DNA from: Isotricha intestinalis
Taxonomy: Eukaryota > Ciliophora > Litostomatea > Vestibuliferida > Isotrichidae
Direction of reading: 5' to 3'
Assembly (NCBI GenBank): GCA_023807065.1
Contig: JAJJLU010000546.1
Location: forward strand, 1-32,555
Length of the DNA stretch: 32,555 nucleotides
The translations under genes and the position numbers were made by a program. The notes under the pieces are model-generated. The model worked only from the letters and a program-made list of their open reading frames with translations. It was not told the DNA's origin and did no database searches. Shown in pieces: positions 1 through 9,203 of the stretch (positions are counted from its first letter, which is position 1; every line of letters starts with the position of its first letter).

Positions 1-1
1 A

Positions 2-2215
2 GTTTGTGGTAAATGTCATGCAATGAATTTTAGTGATAAATTTATATGGACTTGTCCTTTATGTAAAAAAAGATTTAGAAGTTATAGAAGTGCCTTTAAT
101 CCAATGTTTAAAAGATATATTGTTATTGAAAATAGTAAAAATAATTCTAAAGAAAAAGATTATAGATACAGCGAAGGATTTAATAGAAGGTCTTCAACTT
201 TTTTTAAAAAAAATTTTACTGACTATTCATCTTATGAAAGTTATGAAGTTAAAACTCCTCAAAATAACAAAAAAATTATTTTTAATTTTGGAATGTCTCA
301 AAATTTTAAAGATGAAAATAAAATAATTAGATTAAGTACTGAAGTTTGTAATAAAATTTCTTTAAGGAAACCAGGAGGAAGAAGATTATTAATTGATATT
401 TTAGAAGATAGAAATAATTCAAAAAGTAAAGAAACGAATAGATTGACTTTAAGTTCAAGTAAAGATAAAAATTGTTCTCCTAACAGTTATACTGAAAGTA
501 CTGCTTTGACAGAAAAAAGAGCGAAAGAAATTAATAATAATGAAACAGAATGTGAAATTTCTAATAATAAAATCAAAAAAATAAGAATTAATTTAAATAA
601 TGCTTTTGAAAGAAAAAAAAGTGATGAAAGTAAAACAAGTTTAGAAATGAATAAAGATAATGAAAAAAAAAAAGAAAATAAAACTCAAGATAAATTTGAA
701 AATAATTCCAAAAAAATAATTAAAAAAAATGAAAATGAAAAAGAAAATGAAAAAGAAAAAGAAGAAAATAAAAAAAATGATTTCAGAAAAAAATTTGAAA
801 GAAAAAAAACTTTAGAGCATGATAGCATAAATGAATTAAAAAAACAATTTCAGACAAAAACAAATATAGACGAAAAAAATGAGGTAAAACATAAATTTGT
901 AAGACAGAATACAATGGGAATTCAAAAAGTGAATGAAATAAGGAAAAATTTAGGTGTTGAAGAAAAAGAAGATATGTCCATCACAAGTTCTTCAGAAAAT
1001 TCAGAAAATATTTTTAATAATAAATTAATAAAAAAACCATCTCAAAAAATTGCAGATGATGATTTAGAAGAAATAGAAAAAGAAGAAAGAGATATAATAA
1101 ATGAATTAGATGATGATAATTTAAATTTAGGAATAAATAAAAAACCAAGTATTAAAATGAAAATGAATAATGATAAAATTGATCCTTTATTAAGTAAATT
1201 TTATTCATCTCCTCAAAAAAAAGACAGTAATATTTCTTTAAGTAGATTTAGTATAGTTCTTGATAAAAGAGATTCTATGATTTCTTTAGGAGAATTATCT
1301 TCTAATAGTGAAATATCAATTAATATAAATAATATTTTAACTAATCCTGAACAATTAAAATTAATTGCTAATGAAGGATTTCTTCCTGAAATTGATACTG
1401 AAGATTATGTTTTATTAGATCCTATTGGAGAAGGTGCTTTTGGTAAAATTTATTTAGTTAAAAATAAATCTGATGGTTCTAAATATGCACTTAAAAAAAT
1501 AATTTGTAATGATTTAATTGAAGTTAATAAAATTCAGCAACAATTAGAATTAGTTTATTTAAAACAACATCCTAATATTATGAAAGTTTTTGGAGTAGAA
1601 TATAAATGTTTAGATATTACTACTTATTCTCTTTATATTTTAATGGAATTAGGATTATCAGATTGGAATCAAGATATAATAACAAGAAGTAGAGAAAAAA
1701 GATATTATACAGAAAATGAAATAATTAATATTTTAGACCAAATAATAGATCCATTAATTTTTTTAGAAAAAAATGAAATTGCTCACAGAGATATTAAACC
1801 TCAGAATATATTAATTTTTGAAAATAATGTATTTAAAATAACTGATTTTGGTGAAGCAAGAGCAATTCAAAATTCAGTTGAAAATGCAACTTTAAGAGGA
1901 AGTGAATTATATATGTCACCAGCACTTTATAATGGGTTAAAATATAATAAAAAAAATATTAATCATAATGTATATAAAAGTGATGTATATTCTTTAGGTT
2001 TATGCTTAATTTATGCTTTAACTTTAAATCAACAAATTTTAACTGATTTAAGGGAAATTATTAGTATGAAAGTCTTAGGAAATATGCTTTCTAAGTCTAT
2101 TAAAAAGAATTATTCTAAGAAAATGATTGATTTAGTTATTAAAATGCTTGATTTTGATGAAAAGAAAAGATTTTCTTTTCAAGATATTCAAAAGTATATT
2201 GATGAAAATTATTAA
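2..2215 (+). CDS. Zinc-binding/Ser-Thr protein kinase, 5' partial
   Basis: The reading frame is open from the first bases of the window, so the gene starts outside it; the first Met (position 23) is internal. The N-terminal part shows a four-cysteine motif (C-x2-C-x12-C-x2-C, about positions 5-70), probably half of a zinc-binding domain. A long Lys/Glu/Asn-rich linker with probable coiled coil follows. The C-terminal ~270 residues are a protein kinase: glycine loop GEGAFGKIYL (about 1426), Lys in YALKK (about 1486), catalytic loop HRDIKPQN (about 1786), DFGEA (about 1843) and activation-segment end SPALY in place of the usual APE. All core catalytic residues are present, so it should phosphorylate Ser/Thr. 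The substrate is unknown. It ends in TAA. Family level is certain; no orthologue is recognised. Confidence 0.9.
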   Translation, partial: VCGKCHAMNFSDKFIWTCPLCKKRFRSYRSAFNPMFKRYIVIENSKNNSKEKDYRYSEGFNRRSSTFFKKNFTDYSSYESYEVKTPQNNKKIIFNFGMSQNFKDENKIIRLSTEVCNKISLRKPGGRRLLIDILEDRNNSKSKETNRLTLSSSKDKNCSPNSYTESTALTEKRAKEINNNETECEISNNKIKKIRINLNNAFERKKSDESKTSLEMNKDNEKKKENKTQDKFENNSKKIIKKNENEKENEKEKEENKKNDFRKKFERKKTLEHDSINELKKQFQTKTNIDEKNEVKHKFVRQNTMGIQKVNEIRKNLGVEEKEDMSITSSSENSENIFNNKLIKKPSQKIADDDLEEIEKEERDIINELDDDNLNLGINKKPSIKMKMNNDKIDPLLSKFYSSPQKKDSNISLSRFSIVLDKRDSMISLGELSSNSEISININNILTNPEQLKLIANEGFLPEIDTEDYVLLDPIGEGAFGKIYLVKNKSDGSKYALKKIICNDLIEVNKIQQQLELVYLKQHPNIMKVFGVEYKCLDITTYSLYILMELGLSDWNQDIITRSREKRYYTENEIINILDQIIDPLIFLEKNEIAHRDIKPQNILIFENNVFKITDFGEARAIQNSVENATLRGSELYMSPALYNGLKYNKKNINHNVYKSDVYSLGLCLIYALTLNQQILTDLREIISMKVLGNMLSKSIKKNYSKKMIDLVIKMLDFDEKKRFSFQDIQKYIDENY

Positions 2216-2298
2216 ACTATTATAATTCATATTTATTATTATTTAATATATTAAACATGTATACTAATTATTTACTTATATTTTAATTAAAAAATATT

Positions 2299-3732
2299 TT
2301 AAATTTTTATTCCATTGCTACATTTGCTATTTCCATTATTACTATAAATATTTTTTGATTCTGTGATTTGAAGATTTTTTAAATTCTTATCGAAAATATT
2401 TGGTTCTCTTTCACTATTTTTGATACTATTCTTCATAGAATATATGTTAACATCACTCAGAAGATCAAATTGATCTATCATCATTCCTTCTCTAAATTCA
2501 CTTGAAGTAACACTTTGTCTTACTTCTTTCATATAATTCATAACCATATTTAAATCTAAATTATTTGATATATTATTATTATCTACATTTACAAAAGTAG
2601 AATTATCATCTTTTATTTTTTTCTTTCTTTCAAATTCCTCTGATAATTCAAAATTTATTTTATTTAATTTTATATTTTCACAGTTTAAATAATCATTTTC
2701 TTCAGATAATAATTTAATTTGTAAATTTTTATCAATTACAAATTTATATAAATATTCAATCACATCAGTTAATTTAGTTGTATTTTTATTATTACAATAA
2801 TTTATATATTCTTCTTGAGTCATATTACAATGTTTTAAAGTATCATACCATTCTGAAGTTAAATCAAATTGTTTTTCTGTTGTTTCTTTTTTACATTTTT
2901 GAATATTTTCTAATCTTTCTATTTCACTATATATTGATTTTTTTTTATTACTTAAATTAGATTTATTTGTATTTAAAATATTATATAATTCATTAGAATG
3001 CATAACATTATAACTTTTACTTAAAGTATTTTTATTCATTGAAGAATTCATTGCATTATATTGATTTAATTGATTAATTATTTCTACATTATTTTTTTGT
3101 TTATTAAAATGAGATAATTCTTTCTTTAACATATTTATTTCATTTGTTTTATTTTTTATTTCTTTTTCTTTCCTTTCAATTGTATTTTTTAATGTATTAA
3201 TATGTGTTGTTAATTTTTGATTTGATTCTTTATAATGTAGTAAAGTATCATTCATTCTATTTACTGCTATATTTGGATCTATTATATATATTTCATGTTC
3301 ATTTTTTTTTGATTTATTTAATGATATTTTTTTATTTAAATTTTGAATTATATTCATTTTTTGAGATATTAAATTTTCAAATATAAATATTTTATTATTA
3401 GAAATATTTAACTCATTTTTAAGATTATCCATTTGATTCAATGAAGATGTTAATTCTCTAATTTCTTTTTTATATTTTTCTATTTGAGAATATAATAAAT
3501 TATTTTCTGATTTAATATTAGATATTAAAACATTTATTTTTTTATCTATTGATGAATTCTTAAAAAAACTTTGTATTATTTCCTTATTAATTTTCAAATT
3601 TTGTTGTAAATCCTTATTTTCTTGAATTAAATATTTTACTTTATTTTCTAATTGATGATATGAATCTGCATATTGATTTAATAATTTAATCGCTGTTTCT
3701 GTATGTTTTTCTTTGTCTGAGTTTTTAAACAT
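2299..3732 (-). CDS. Coiled-coil protein, unknown function (477 aa)
   Basis: An intact ATG-to-TAA frame of 477 residues. Residues about 10-220 and 325-370 have the Leu/Ile/Asn/Lys/Glu spacing of long coiled coils. There is no signal peptide or membrane segment. A less repetitive, probably conserved patch with EWYDTLKHC (residues 294-302) followed by a Tyr-rich helix sits between the coils. The gene ends 84 bp from the kinase gene (tail to tail) and starts 53 bp from the end of the next minus-strand gene. Such proteins in ciliated protists often belong to basal bodies or the cortex, but that is inference only. Confidence 0.75.
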   Translation of the reverse strand: MFKNSDKEKHTETAIKLLNQYADSYHQLENKVKYLIQENKDLQQNLKINKEIIQSFFKNSSIDKKINVLISNIKSENNLLYSQIEKYKKEIRELTSSLNQMDNLKNELNISNNKIFIFENLISQKMNIIQNLNKKISLNKSKKNEHEIYIIDPNIAVNRMNDTLLHYKESNQKLTTHINTLKNTIERKEKEIKNKTNEINMLKKELSHFNKQKNNVEIINQLNQYNAMNSSMNKNTLSKSYNVMHSNELYNILNTNKSNLSNKKKSIYSEIERLENIQKCKKETTEKQFDLTSEWYDTLKHCNMTQEEYINYCNNKNTTKLTDVIEYLYKFVIDKNLQIKLLSEENDYLNCENIKLNKINFELSEEFERKKKIKDDNSTFVNVDNNNISNNLDLNMVMNYMKEVRQSVTSSEFREGMMIDQFDLLSDVNIYSMKNSIKNSEREPNIFDKNLKNLQITESKNIYSNNGNSKCSNGIKI

Positions 3733-3785
3733 TTTTTATATTATTAAATTTTTCATTCAATAATATTTAATAATGGAATTTTTAA

Positions 3786-4817
3786 TTAATTATAATTATT
3801 TTTATTAAATCTTTTCTTAATTTTATTATCAATTTTAGAATTATATTTTTGTAAATTTTCAATTTCTTTTTCTATTATAAGTAAATCATCTAATTCTAAA
3901 TTCATTTTTTCAATCTTAAATTTAGGTAATTTATATCCTGTGTTAATTATATATTTTTTAATTTCATTTAATTGATTATTTGTAGTTTTATCCATTTTCA
4001 TATTTTCTAAATTTTCTATTTTATTTAACATTTTTTTACATTCATTACTATTATTTTTATTAATACTATTATTAATATTGATATTTTTAATTTTACTTGA
4101 TTTTTTGAGAGATGTATTAATTTTTTTTGATTTAGTTAAACTAATTTCCCTTTCTTTAACAATTCTTTTCATATTATTATCATATTGTTTAGTAATTTCT
4201 AAAAATTTAGAATATATATTTTTTGGTTTAATATAAATTCTTTTATTTACTTTTATTCTTTCTGAATTACTTTCAGAAGGTAATTTTATATTTATATTTT
4301 TTAATTTTAAATTTTCTTTTTTTCTCTCTGAAGTATCATTTTTTTCATCAAAAGGTTTTAAGCCTGAAAAATTTATAATATTTTTAGAAATAATACTTTT
4401 TTTAATTGGTTTTAAAGAAATATCATTATTTGAAAATATTAATTCTTTATTTTTTTTTTCTAAAGAATAATATTTCTCCTTTGTATTGTTTTCATAATAT
4501 TCGAAATTAAATATAAATTGTTTATTATATTTAAAAAATTCCTTCAATTCATTTAATGAATAATTTATTGCTATTTTTTTATAAAAATTTGAAAACTGAA
4601 TTATTCTGTTTCTTTGATACATTTCTAAATCTAATTCAAATAAATCATTTCTTGTTAAAAATAATAAATCAATAAAAGAAATATTATTTTCAAAAAATAA
4701 ATTAATTAACTGTTCCAAATCTAAAACACTTAAACAATAATTCAACCTTTCATCTTTCTTAAGATTACATTCACTATTCCTTCTATAAGAGGATATATTA
4801 TAATTTTCAAAATTCAT
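3786..4817 (-). CDS. SAM-like domain protein, Lys/Asn-rich
   Basis: I place the start at the ATG at 4817 (MNFENYN...). The frame is open for 15 more codons upstream but has only a TTG there. The product is 343 residues. Residues about 28-82 resemble a sterile alpha motif: a short helix, a FIDLLFLTRNDLFEL segment matching the SAM core pattern of an 'F-x-x-LL-x-LT-x-x-DL-x-x-L' type, then a basic/aromatic last helix. SAM domains mediate homo- or hetero-oligomerisation or RNA binding. The rest is Lys/Asn/Ile-rich with short helical stretches and no known domain that I recognise. It ends in TAA. Confidence 0.7.
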   Translation of the reverse strand: MNFENYNISSYRRNSECNLKKDERLNYCLSVLDLEQLINLFFENNISFIDLLFLTRNDLFELDLEMYQRNRIIQFSNFYKKIAINYSLNELKEFFKYNKQFIFNFEYYENNTKEKYYSLEKKNKELIFSNNDISLKPIKKSIISKNIINFSGLKPFDEKNDTSERKKENLKLKNINIKLPSESNSERIKVNKRIYIKPKNIYSKFLEITKQYDNNMKRIVKEREISLTKSKKINTSLKKSSKIKNININNSINKNNSNECKKMLNKIENLENMKMDKTTNNQLNEIKKYIINTGYKLPKFKIEKMNLELDDLLIIEKEIENLQKYNSKIDNKIKKRFNKNNYN

Positions 4818-5019
4818 TAAAATATAAAAATCATAAAAAAAACAAAATAATTCCCTTATCAATAAAAAATAAATAAATCAATTTATTATTTCAAAAAAGA
4901 TAATCAAATAAAGCACACGAGCAAAACCTAAAAAAAACATTTAAATTTTTAAAAATAAAAATATATCTTCATAAGCTTTTTGTGAGCAAAACTTAATAAT
5001 TTTTAAGAAAAAAAGACAA

Positions 5020-5975
5020 TGAATTTTAGGGAATCCCGTCTAGGAATTACTTATTCATTTATAAAAATATAAGGAAATGGAATTTAGAAAAAATTCCAAA
5101 TGAATTTTAATATAGATTTATAATCATTAATTTCTTTCAAACATGAAGAAAGAAGAGTTGGAGAATAAGCTAAAAATCAATTTCCTTTAAATGCCAAAAG
5201 AGCCATTCATTCTTTTAAGAAATTGAATGTTATAAGATATAATGATAAAGAAGTTAAAATGGATGATATTTATTTCCTTATGAAATTATTGATAAAGAGA
5301 ATAAACCTTACATTAAGTAGAAACAAAAACTAAAAATTTCTTTGAAGAGAAATTAAAAATTCAGTGATTAGTTCCAACATATTTTTATGATTATCAAAGA
5401 CAAAGTATAAAGGATGCAGTAACAATTATTGATTTAAATCTCCTTAGAATTATTAATGAACCAATTTCTTCTGCTATAATTTATGGATAAAAAAGATAAA
5501 GAAAGAAATATTTAGTTTATTATATTATTGAACTATATTTGATTTAATGATATACACTTATGCTGCCATAATTAACTTACTTTGATATCAAATTCTAGAA
5601 GAAAAGGCAAAGAAGATAATGAGAGAAACTTAAAAGAATATTAAGAAATAAGAATAAGAAGATCAAATAATTAAAGGGAAATTATGCGAAAAATTCAAAA
5701 AAAAAATCAATTAAATATTTAATCTATGAAAAAGAAGTTTAAGATAAAAAAAGGTATTGGTAATAAATAATGAAAATAAAAAAGAATTACTTATAGTAAT
5801 TAAGAATAATCTCAAATCCAATATTTGAAAAAGAAGACTATAAACATTTAAAAGATTTACAACAAATTAGTTAATTATTGATAGATTATATAATTAAATC
5901 GGATTTTTTAGTAAAGACCCAAGAAGGAAATATATATGATAAAATATAGTTTGAAAAAATTTTGAATAATTTCTG
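5020..5975 (+). pseudogene. HSP70 chaperone pseudogene, internally deleted
   Basis: Translating the plus strand across frames gives HSP70 fragments in the right order. A degenerate GI-x-x-LGITYSF start lies about 5030-5070, IPNEF about 5090-5108, EERRVGE then AKNQFPLNAKRAI about 5145-5205, and RYNDKEV...YFPYEI about 5235-5290. [16 protein letters not shown] then [16 protein letters not shown] lie about 5370-5490. Weaker matches to the C-terminal lid helices lie about 5590-5975. Frameshifts occur and many in-frame TAA/TAG codons are present. The segment before the VPTYF block and nearly the whole substrate-binding domain are missing; a full gene would be about twice as long. No intact frame remains, so this is a decayed copy and not a functional gene. 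The nucleotide-binding half is well supported and the lid half less so. Confidence 0.8.
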
Positions 5976-6095
5976 ATTATAAATAATATAATTTTAATGA
6001 AAATATAAATATAAAATTATTTAATATATTTTTAAAATTAAAAATTTATCCAAATATAAAAACCTAAAAAAAAATAAATAAATAAAACTCAAAAA

Positions 6096-6722
6096 ATGTC
6101 TTCAAGTAACAACATAGCCCAAATAACTTCAGAACCTGATCCTTCAATAAAAACTCCAATAAAGGAGAAATTTTCTTTTTGGTACCGTATATCAGATGAT
6201 GCATTAATAAATCAGCAACCTGGTAAAACATTAGATAAAAAAGAATATGAAAACCAAGTAAAAAAAATAGCAGAATTTGATACAATAGAAGATTTTTGGT
6301 GTATATTTCAACATTTAAGAAAACCAGATTCATGTAAACCAGGAATTGAATTTCAAATGTTTAAAAACCCAATAATGCCAATGTGGGAAGATGAAAATAA
6401 TAAAAATGGAGGAAAAATATCTATTAAACTAAGAAAAGATTATACTACTATAATTTGGGAAGAAATGATTTTTGCTTTAATTGGTGGTGTTTTACCTGAA
6501 GAAGTTAAAGACGAATTAAATGGAATTGTTGTTAGTTCCAGAAAAGAGTTTAATGTTTTACAAATTTGGTTTAGAAATTATTCTGTTAAAATTATTGGAG
6601 AAATTGAGCAATGTATTAGAGATTTATTACAAATTCCTAATGAAGTAGAATTGGAAATTAAACAATTTTTTAGACCTAAGAAAGATTTTAAAAGAAATGT
6701 TGAAAGTGAGTTTAAAGAGTAA
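6096..6722 (+). CDS. Cap-binding protein, eIF4E class II (4EHP-like)
   Basis: A 208-residue protein that aligns along its length with the eIF4E fold: FSFWYR (26-31), FDTIEDFWCIFQHL (61-74), MPMWEDENNKNGGK (95-107) and LNGIVVSSR (141-149). Trp97 and Glu98 match the cap-stacking Trp102 and guanine-binding Glu103 of human eIF4E. The first cap-stacking residue (human Trp56) appears to be Tyr51 in KKEYENQVKKI, which is the class II/4EHP signature. Trp68 matches the dorsal Trp that binds eIF4G/4E-BP partners. Class II proteins bind capped mRNA but usually repress translation. Ile108 stands where most eIF4Es have Trp after GGK/GGR. ATG and TAA are clear and no intron is needed. Confidence 0.9.
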   Translation: MSSSNNIAQITSEPDPSIKTPIKEKFSFWYRISDDALINQQPGKTLDKKEYENQVKKIAEFDTIEDFWCIFQHLRKPDSCKPGIEFQMFKNPIMPMWEDENNKNGGKISIKLRKDYTTIIWEEMIFALIGGVLPEEVKDELNGIVVSSRKEFNVLQIWFRNYSVKIIGEIEQCIRDLLQIPNEVELEIKQFFRPKKDFKRNVESEFKE

Positions 6723-6813
6723 TTTTTATATTTTTTTAATTGATTTTTCTATGATATGTGATTTTTTTTATTTGTTTTTTTTATTTTTTTTTTAATTTAA
6801 AGTTTAAGTATTT

Positions 6814-7176
6814 TTATATATTATTGGTTAAAATGTTTTCTATTGATTTTTCTATTTCATTTAAATCTTTTGATAAAGAATTTTCAACTTCTTTTAATTT
6901 ATTTATAATATTATTATATTTAACTTCAAAATTAATTGAAGTAGAAGGTTCAAGAGAATTATTAGATTGATTAATATTAATTTGAGAATTTTTAATATAA
7001 GAAATTTTTTGTGAATTTAAAGTATTGAAAGATATACTATTTTCATTTTCAACACTTTGAACAACACTTAATTCTTTATTAATATTATCATATTTATCAA
7101 TATTAATCTTTAATTTTTCATTAATTTCTTCTATAATATTATTATTAGTTTTATTTTCAGAAGATGTATTTTCCAT
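6814..7176 (-). CDS. Small hypothetical protein, C-terminal coiled coil
   Basis: A 120-residue frame, ATG to TAA, acidic and rich in Asn/Ser. The last ~45 residues (from about NFEVKYNNIINKL) form a likely amphipathic or coiled-coil helix. No known domain is recognised. It is transcribed divergently from the next gene, with only 76 bp between the start codons, so the two probably share a promoter region. Supported by its length in an AT-rich background, by coding-like residue use, and by the lack of a better overlapping frame. Function unknown. Confidence 0.6.
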   Translation of the reverse strand: MENTSSENKTNNNIIEEINEKLKINIDKYDNINKELSVVQSVENENSISFNTLNSQKISYIKNSQININQSNNSLEPSTSINFEVKYNNIINKLKEVENSLSKDLNEIEKSIENILTNNI

Positions 7177-7252
7177 TTAAATTTAAACCTGAAAAATTTT
7201 ATTATTCTTTTATTAAAACATAAAAAATTATAATAAAAACAAATAAAAAATA
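7177..7252. promoter_or_regulatory. Short divergent intergenic promoter region
   Basis: These 76 bp separate two divergent start codons and must contain the 5' leaders and promoter elements of both genes. The sequence is almost all A/T with no recognisable TATA or initiator motif that stands out from background, so the call is positional. Confidence 0.35.
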
Positions 7253-7903
7253 ATGGAAAAAATAACGAAAAATCCAGGATTAAATAACTTTTTATTAAAA
7301 TATGATAAAAGAGATTGGGATCAAGTAGTTTTAAAATTATCTTTAATTGCCTTAAGTTATTTAAAAACATTACCAGAAATAAAAAATTTTTATAATTTAA
7401 ATGAATTAGATGAAATTTTATATAAACTTGAAGATTATAATATATCTCAAATGGGGAATAAAAAAATACCAAAACAAAAGAAAAATAAAATAAAACAATT
7501 AGGTCAAATTTATAAACCTCCTATTGAAAATCAATTGAAAGGAAAGAAAATTTCTAAAGAAAATTTAGAAGAAGAAAATTTAAATGATGAAAAAAAAAAT
7601 TTAGATAATGAAAATATAAATAAATATAATTCTTTATTAAATGATAATCTTAATTATCCTTTTTTAAATAAGGATAATCAAGCTTCTTTTGATTGTTTAA
7701 AAAATTATAATCAATTTAATAATTATAATAATTCTAACATTCTAAATGAATTTAATCATTGTTCTCCTTGTAATGATCCTTGTTGTTTAATTTGTAGAAA
7801 ATATTTTAATCCTTTTAATGAAAACAATTTAAATTTTGAATATGGAAATAATATGAATACTGGTTTTTCAAAAAATAAAAGTTTTAGAAATCAATGTTGT
7901 TAA
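7253..7903 (+). CDS. Hypothetical protein with helical N-terminus and Cys cluster
   Basis: A 216-residue frame, ATG to TAA. The first ~75 residues look globular and helical (KYDKRDWDQVVLKLSLIAL at about residues 16-34), followed by a Lys-rich linker and an Asn-rich segment. Near the C-terminus a tight cysteine group, CSPCNDPCCLICRKYF (about residues 170-185), could bind a metal or be lipidated. A last Cys pair ends the protein (QCC). I do not recognise the family. It is divergent from the small gene on its left and lies about 100 bp before the nocturnin-like gene on its right. Confidence 0.65.
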   Translation: MEKITKNPGLNNFLLKYDKRDWDQVVLKLSLIALSYLKTLPEIKNFYNLNELDEILYKLEDYNISQMGNKKIPKQKKNKIKQLGQIYKPPIENQLKGKKISKENLEEENLNDEKKNLDNENINKYNSLLNDNLNYPFLNKDNQASFDCLKNYNQFNNYNNSNILNEFNHCSPCNDPCCLICRKYFNPFNENNLNFEYGNNMNTGFSKNKSFRNQCC

Positions 7904-8003
7904 AAAATAACACTTTATTTAAATTAAAAAAAAACAAAAAAAATATTTAAAAAAATAAAATTAATATATTTCCATTAAACATTAAAAAAATTATAATAAA
8001 AAA

Positions 8004-8438
8004 ATGGGAGGAATAATAGGATGTGCACCATCATTAAATTATTCAATTCTTCAATGGAATACATTATGTAGTACTTTAGCAACAAAAGAATCTTTTCCAA
8101 AAGTTGATGAAAATTGTTTACTTTGGGAAAATAGGAAAAAATTAATAAAAGAATTTTTAACTCAAGAAAATCCTGATATTTTAACTATTGAAGAAATTGA
8201 TAATTTTGATAATTTTCAAAAAGATATTTTAAATGATTTACCTATTAAATATATTGGAAATTTCTTTGAAAAAGTTGATAAAAAAATGGGAATTTATTTA
8301 GGAATTAATCCAGATAAATTTTTAGTTATTGAAGAAAAAAAAGAAGTTTTAAATGCAGTTAAAATTGAGAAAAAAAAAGATGATAAAAAAGAAATTATAG
8401 AAAAAAATGATGATAAAAAAGAAATAAAAAAGGTTGAA

Positions 8439-8470
<32 letters not shown>

Positions 8471-9050
8471 AAAAAAGGAAGAAGAAAAAAAAGAAGAAGA
8501 AAAAAAGGAAGAAGAAAAAAAAGAAGAAGAAAAAAAAGAAGAAGAAAAAAAAGAAGAAGAAAAAAAAGAAGAAGAAAAAATAGAAATAATTCAATCAAAT
8601 CAAATTTTTGTAATAGCAAAAATTCAAGATATAAAATCTAAAGAAATTTTTTATTTAATAGTTACTCATTTAAAATCAAAAAAAGAAAATGAAAAATCAA
8701 GAATGATTCAAGTAGAAAATATAATAAATTATTTAAATAAAAATAATTTAGCAAAAGAAAATATAATAATAATAGGTGATTTAAATGCAGAACCAAATTA
8801 TGATTCAATAAAAAAATTAGAACAATTTGGAATGAAAAGTGTTTTTAATTTACAAAAATTAGATTATACTACTTTTAAAATAAGAAATGAAGTCGAAAAA
8901 AGAATAATTGATTATATTTTTTATAAAGGAAATTTATTTTTTGCAGAAGAAAAAAAAGCAGAAATAGAAATTAATGAAAATTTAGGTTTACCTAATTTAA
9001 AATTTCCATCTGATCATTTATATTTAAAAGCAAAATTTAAATTGAGTTAA
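8004..9050 (+). CDS. Nocturnin-like EEP-family phosphatase/nuclease
   Basis: A 348-residue member of the endonuclease/exonuclease/phosphatase fold, closest by eye to nocturnin. Seen: LQWNTLC (16-22, the start Asn), TIEEIDNFDNFQ (61-72, catalytic Glu), THLK (about 221, His), GDLNAEP (258-264, catalytic Asp/Asn), TTFKIR then RIIDYIFY (about 290-307), and SDHL near the end (catalytic Asp-His). All core residues are present. Nocturnin removes the 2'-phosphate of NADP(H); related CCR4 enzymes deadenylate mRNA. Which of these this enzyme does is not shown by sequence. MGGIIGC at the N-terminus fits N-myristoylation plus palmitoylation, suggesting membrane anchoring. A ~75-residue Lys/Glu tract interrupts the domain (about residues 120-193). 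Ends in TAA. Confidence 0.85.
8433..8582 (+). repeat. 15-bp tandem repeat encoding E/K-rich insertion
   Basis: After a run of GAA codons, the 15-mer GAAGAAGAAAAAAAA (with rare G/A variants) is repeated about seven times, adding E-E-E-K-K units to the nocturnin-like protein. All units are multiples of three, so the frame is kept. Purine-only tracts like this expand by slippage. Copy number may differ between alleles or be miscounted in assembly. Confidence 0.85.
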
Positions 9051-9203
9051 AATAAATCTAAATAATTTATTTACCTTATTTAAAAATTGAAAAAAATTAA
9101 TTTAAAAAAAGAAATTCATTTATTCATATGTTTTATTTATTTAAACATTATAAAAAACTTTTTTATACAAATATAATAAAAATTATTCTCATAAAATAAA
9201 AAA

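Noticed and set aside
4860..4862. Longer N-terminus for the SAM-like protein
   Set aside because: The codon at 4862 is TTG. The first ATG in frame is at 4817, and the extra residues are Phe-rich and unlike the rest.
8349..8619. Phe-rich minus-strand frames opposite the nocturnin-like gene
   Set aside because: They are the complement of GAA/AAA repeats in a gene with conserved catalytic motifs, so they are open only by composition.
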